Positions 29,573-29,763 of a stretch of DNA of 29,763 bases are shown one piece after another; the first letter of the stretch is position 1, and each line of letters begins with the position of its first letter. The position numbers and the translations under genes are program-made. The stretch is from assembly GCA_964648795.1 (NCBI GenBank), contig CAZYMB010000016.1:1-29763 (forward strand), written 5' to 3'. A model generated the notes under the pieces. It had not been told where the DNA came from and did no database searches. It saw nothing but the letters and a program-made list of their open reading frames with translations. Source of the stretch: JAHDDW01 sp964648795. GTDB taxonomy: Bacteria; Actinomycetota; Acidimicrobiia; Acidimicrobiales; SZUA-35.

Positions 29573-29763
29573 TTACCGACGAGCTTTTGTTCTTCTTGCA
29601 GCTGGACGCTTGCGAGCCATTGTCTTCTTCTTTGCAGTCTTACGAGCTGCTGGCTTGCGCTTAGCAGTTGTCTTACGAGCTGCTGGCTTGCGCTTAGCTG
29701 TTGTCTTGCGAGCTGACTTCTTAGCCGCTGGACGACGCTTAGCTGTTGCTTTTTTCTTAGCTG
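29573..29763 (-). CDS. Histone H1/HupB-like basic tail, C-terminal fragment
   Basis: The frame is open to the end of the window; the last 62 codons before TAA are visible. The sequence is almost only Lys, Arg, Ala, Pro and Thr, with repeated K-P-A-A-R-K-T-T-A-K-R units, as in the tails of actinobacterial HU (HupB) and bacterial H1-like proteins, which compact DNA. The DNA-binding HU body, if present, lies beyond the window, so hupB cannot be confirmed. Followed by a stem-loop and a strong terminator, as expected for a highly transcribed gene. Confidence 0.8.
   Translation of the reverse strand, partial: AKKKATAKRRPAAKKSARKTTAKRKPAARKTTAKRKPAARKTAKKKTMARKRPAARRTKARR
29638..29703. repeat. 33-bp tandem repeat (two near-identical units) in the histone-like tail
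   Basis: Units 29638-29670 and 29671-29703 differ at one base and encode the same 11-residue K/R/A/P/T unit; a degenerate third copy extends to about 29748. Prone to copy-number change and assembly collapse. Confidence 0.85.

Noticed and set aside
29638..29748. CRISPR-like repeat array
   Set aside because: Repeats are directly abutting, in frame, and encode K/A/P/R units; there are no unique spacers.

Overview
The window looks like a chromosomal scaffold piece from an uncultured, probably aquatic, high-level actinobacterium; an Acidimicrobiia-like lineage is my best guess. The signs are NucS (the mismatch endonuclease of Actinobacteria and Archaea), a methionine aminopeptidase with an N-terminal SEC-C zinc motif, a VanW/L,D-transpeptidase envelope set, a Lys/Ala/Pro-rich histone-like tail, frequent GTG starts, and many genes that begin 6-8 nt downstream of a TAnnnT -10 box (leaderless transcription). 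Base composition is intermediate (near half GC by eye). Two runs of exactly 100 N (9837-9936 and 27409-27508) are scaffolding gaps; the first interrupts typA. I saw no tRNA, rRNA, IS element, prophage or CRISPR array. The taxonomic statement is inference.

Layout: 1-366 is the 3' end of a fibronectin-III-like protein. 395-2332 (minus) holds map and a coupled membrane protein, divergent from yqgE (2380-2940). Next come a lipoprotein of unknown fold (3030-4127) and a TPR membrane protein (4311-5405), which shares a CTAG stop overlap with purK (5402-6559, minus). A small unknown gene (6621-6941) diverges from purK. 6934-11475 (minus) is a run PEBP-like lipoprotein - typA - divergent larC - Apd1/sucrase-ferredoxin-like protein. 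Divergent from it, 11533-14931 (plus) carries a SpoU/TrmH RNA methyltransferase, then a SLC41/MgtE-type transporter with a PhoU/RCK_C tandem protein.

14945-16555 (minus) is an nfeD-SPFH pair, divergent from an SCP2-domain gene (16607-16894). That gene converges on a secreted thermonuclease lipoprotein (16891-17424), which is preceded by a 52-residue gene absent from a size-limited ORF list. 17656-20960 (minus) is a HerA-like ATPase behind an L,D-transpeptidase lipoprotein. 21034-21258 is a small orphan. 21263-27358 (minus) is a compact run: zinc-ribbon-like protein - cysQ-like phosphatase - ABC1/UbiB-like kinase - nucS - VanW protein - PAP2 phosphatase. After the second gap come a partial acidic protein with a distinct codon bias (plus), the ABC-F translation factor ettA (minus), and the C-terminal tail of a histone H1/HupB-like protein that ends in a clear intrinsic terminator.

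Most of this is core housekeeping: purine and sulfur-nucleotide metabolism, translation factors, DNA mismatch repair, envelope maintenance and cation transport. The less ordinary points are: pervasive leaderless -10/start geometry, including ettA starting just after an intrinsic terminator; a LarC homologue that has lost the family's metal-type histidines; an archaeal-style SLC41 + PhoU-RCK_C pair; a C-terminal clamp-like motif on NucS; and extremely tight convergent gene junctions. I did not see an obviously new defence or mobile system.
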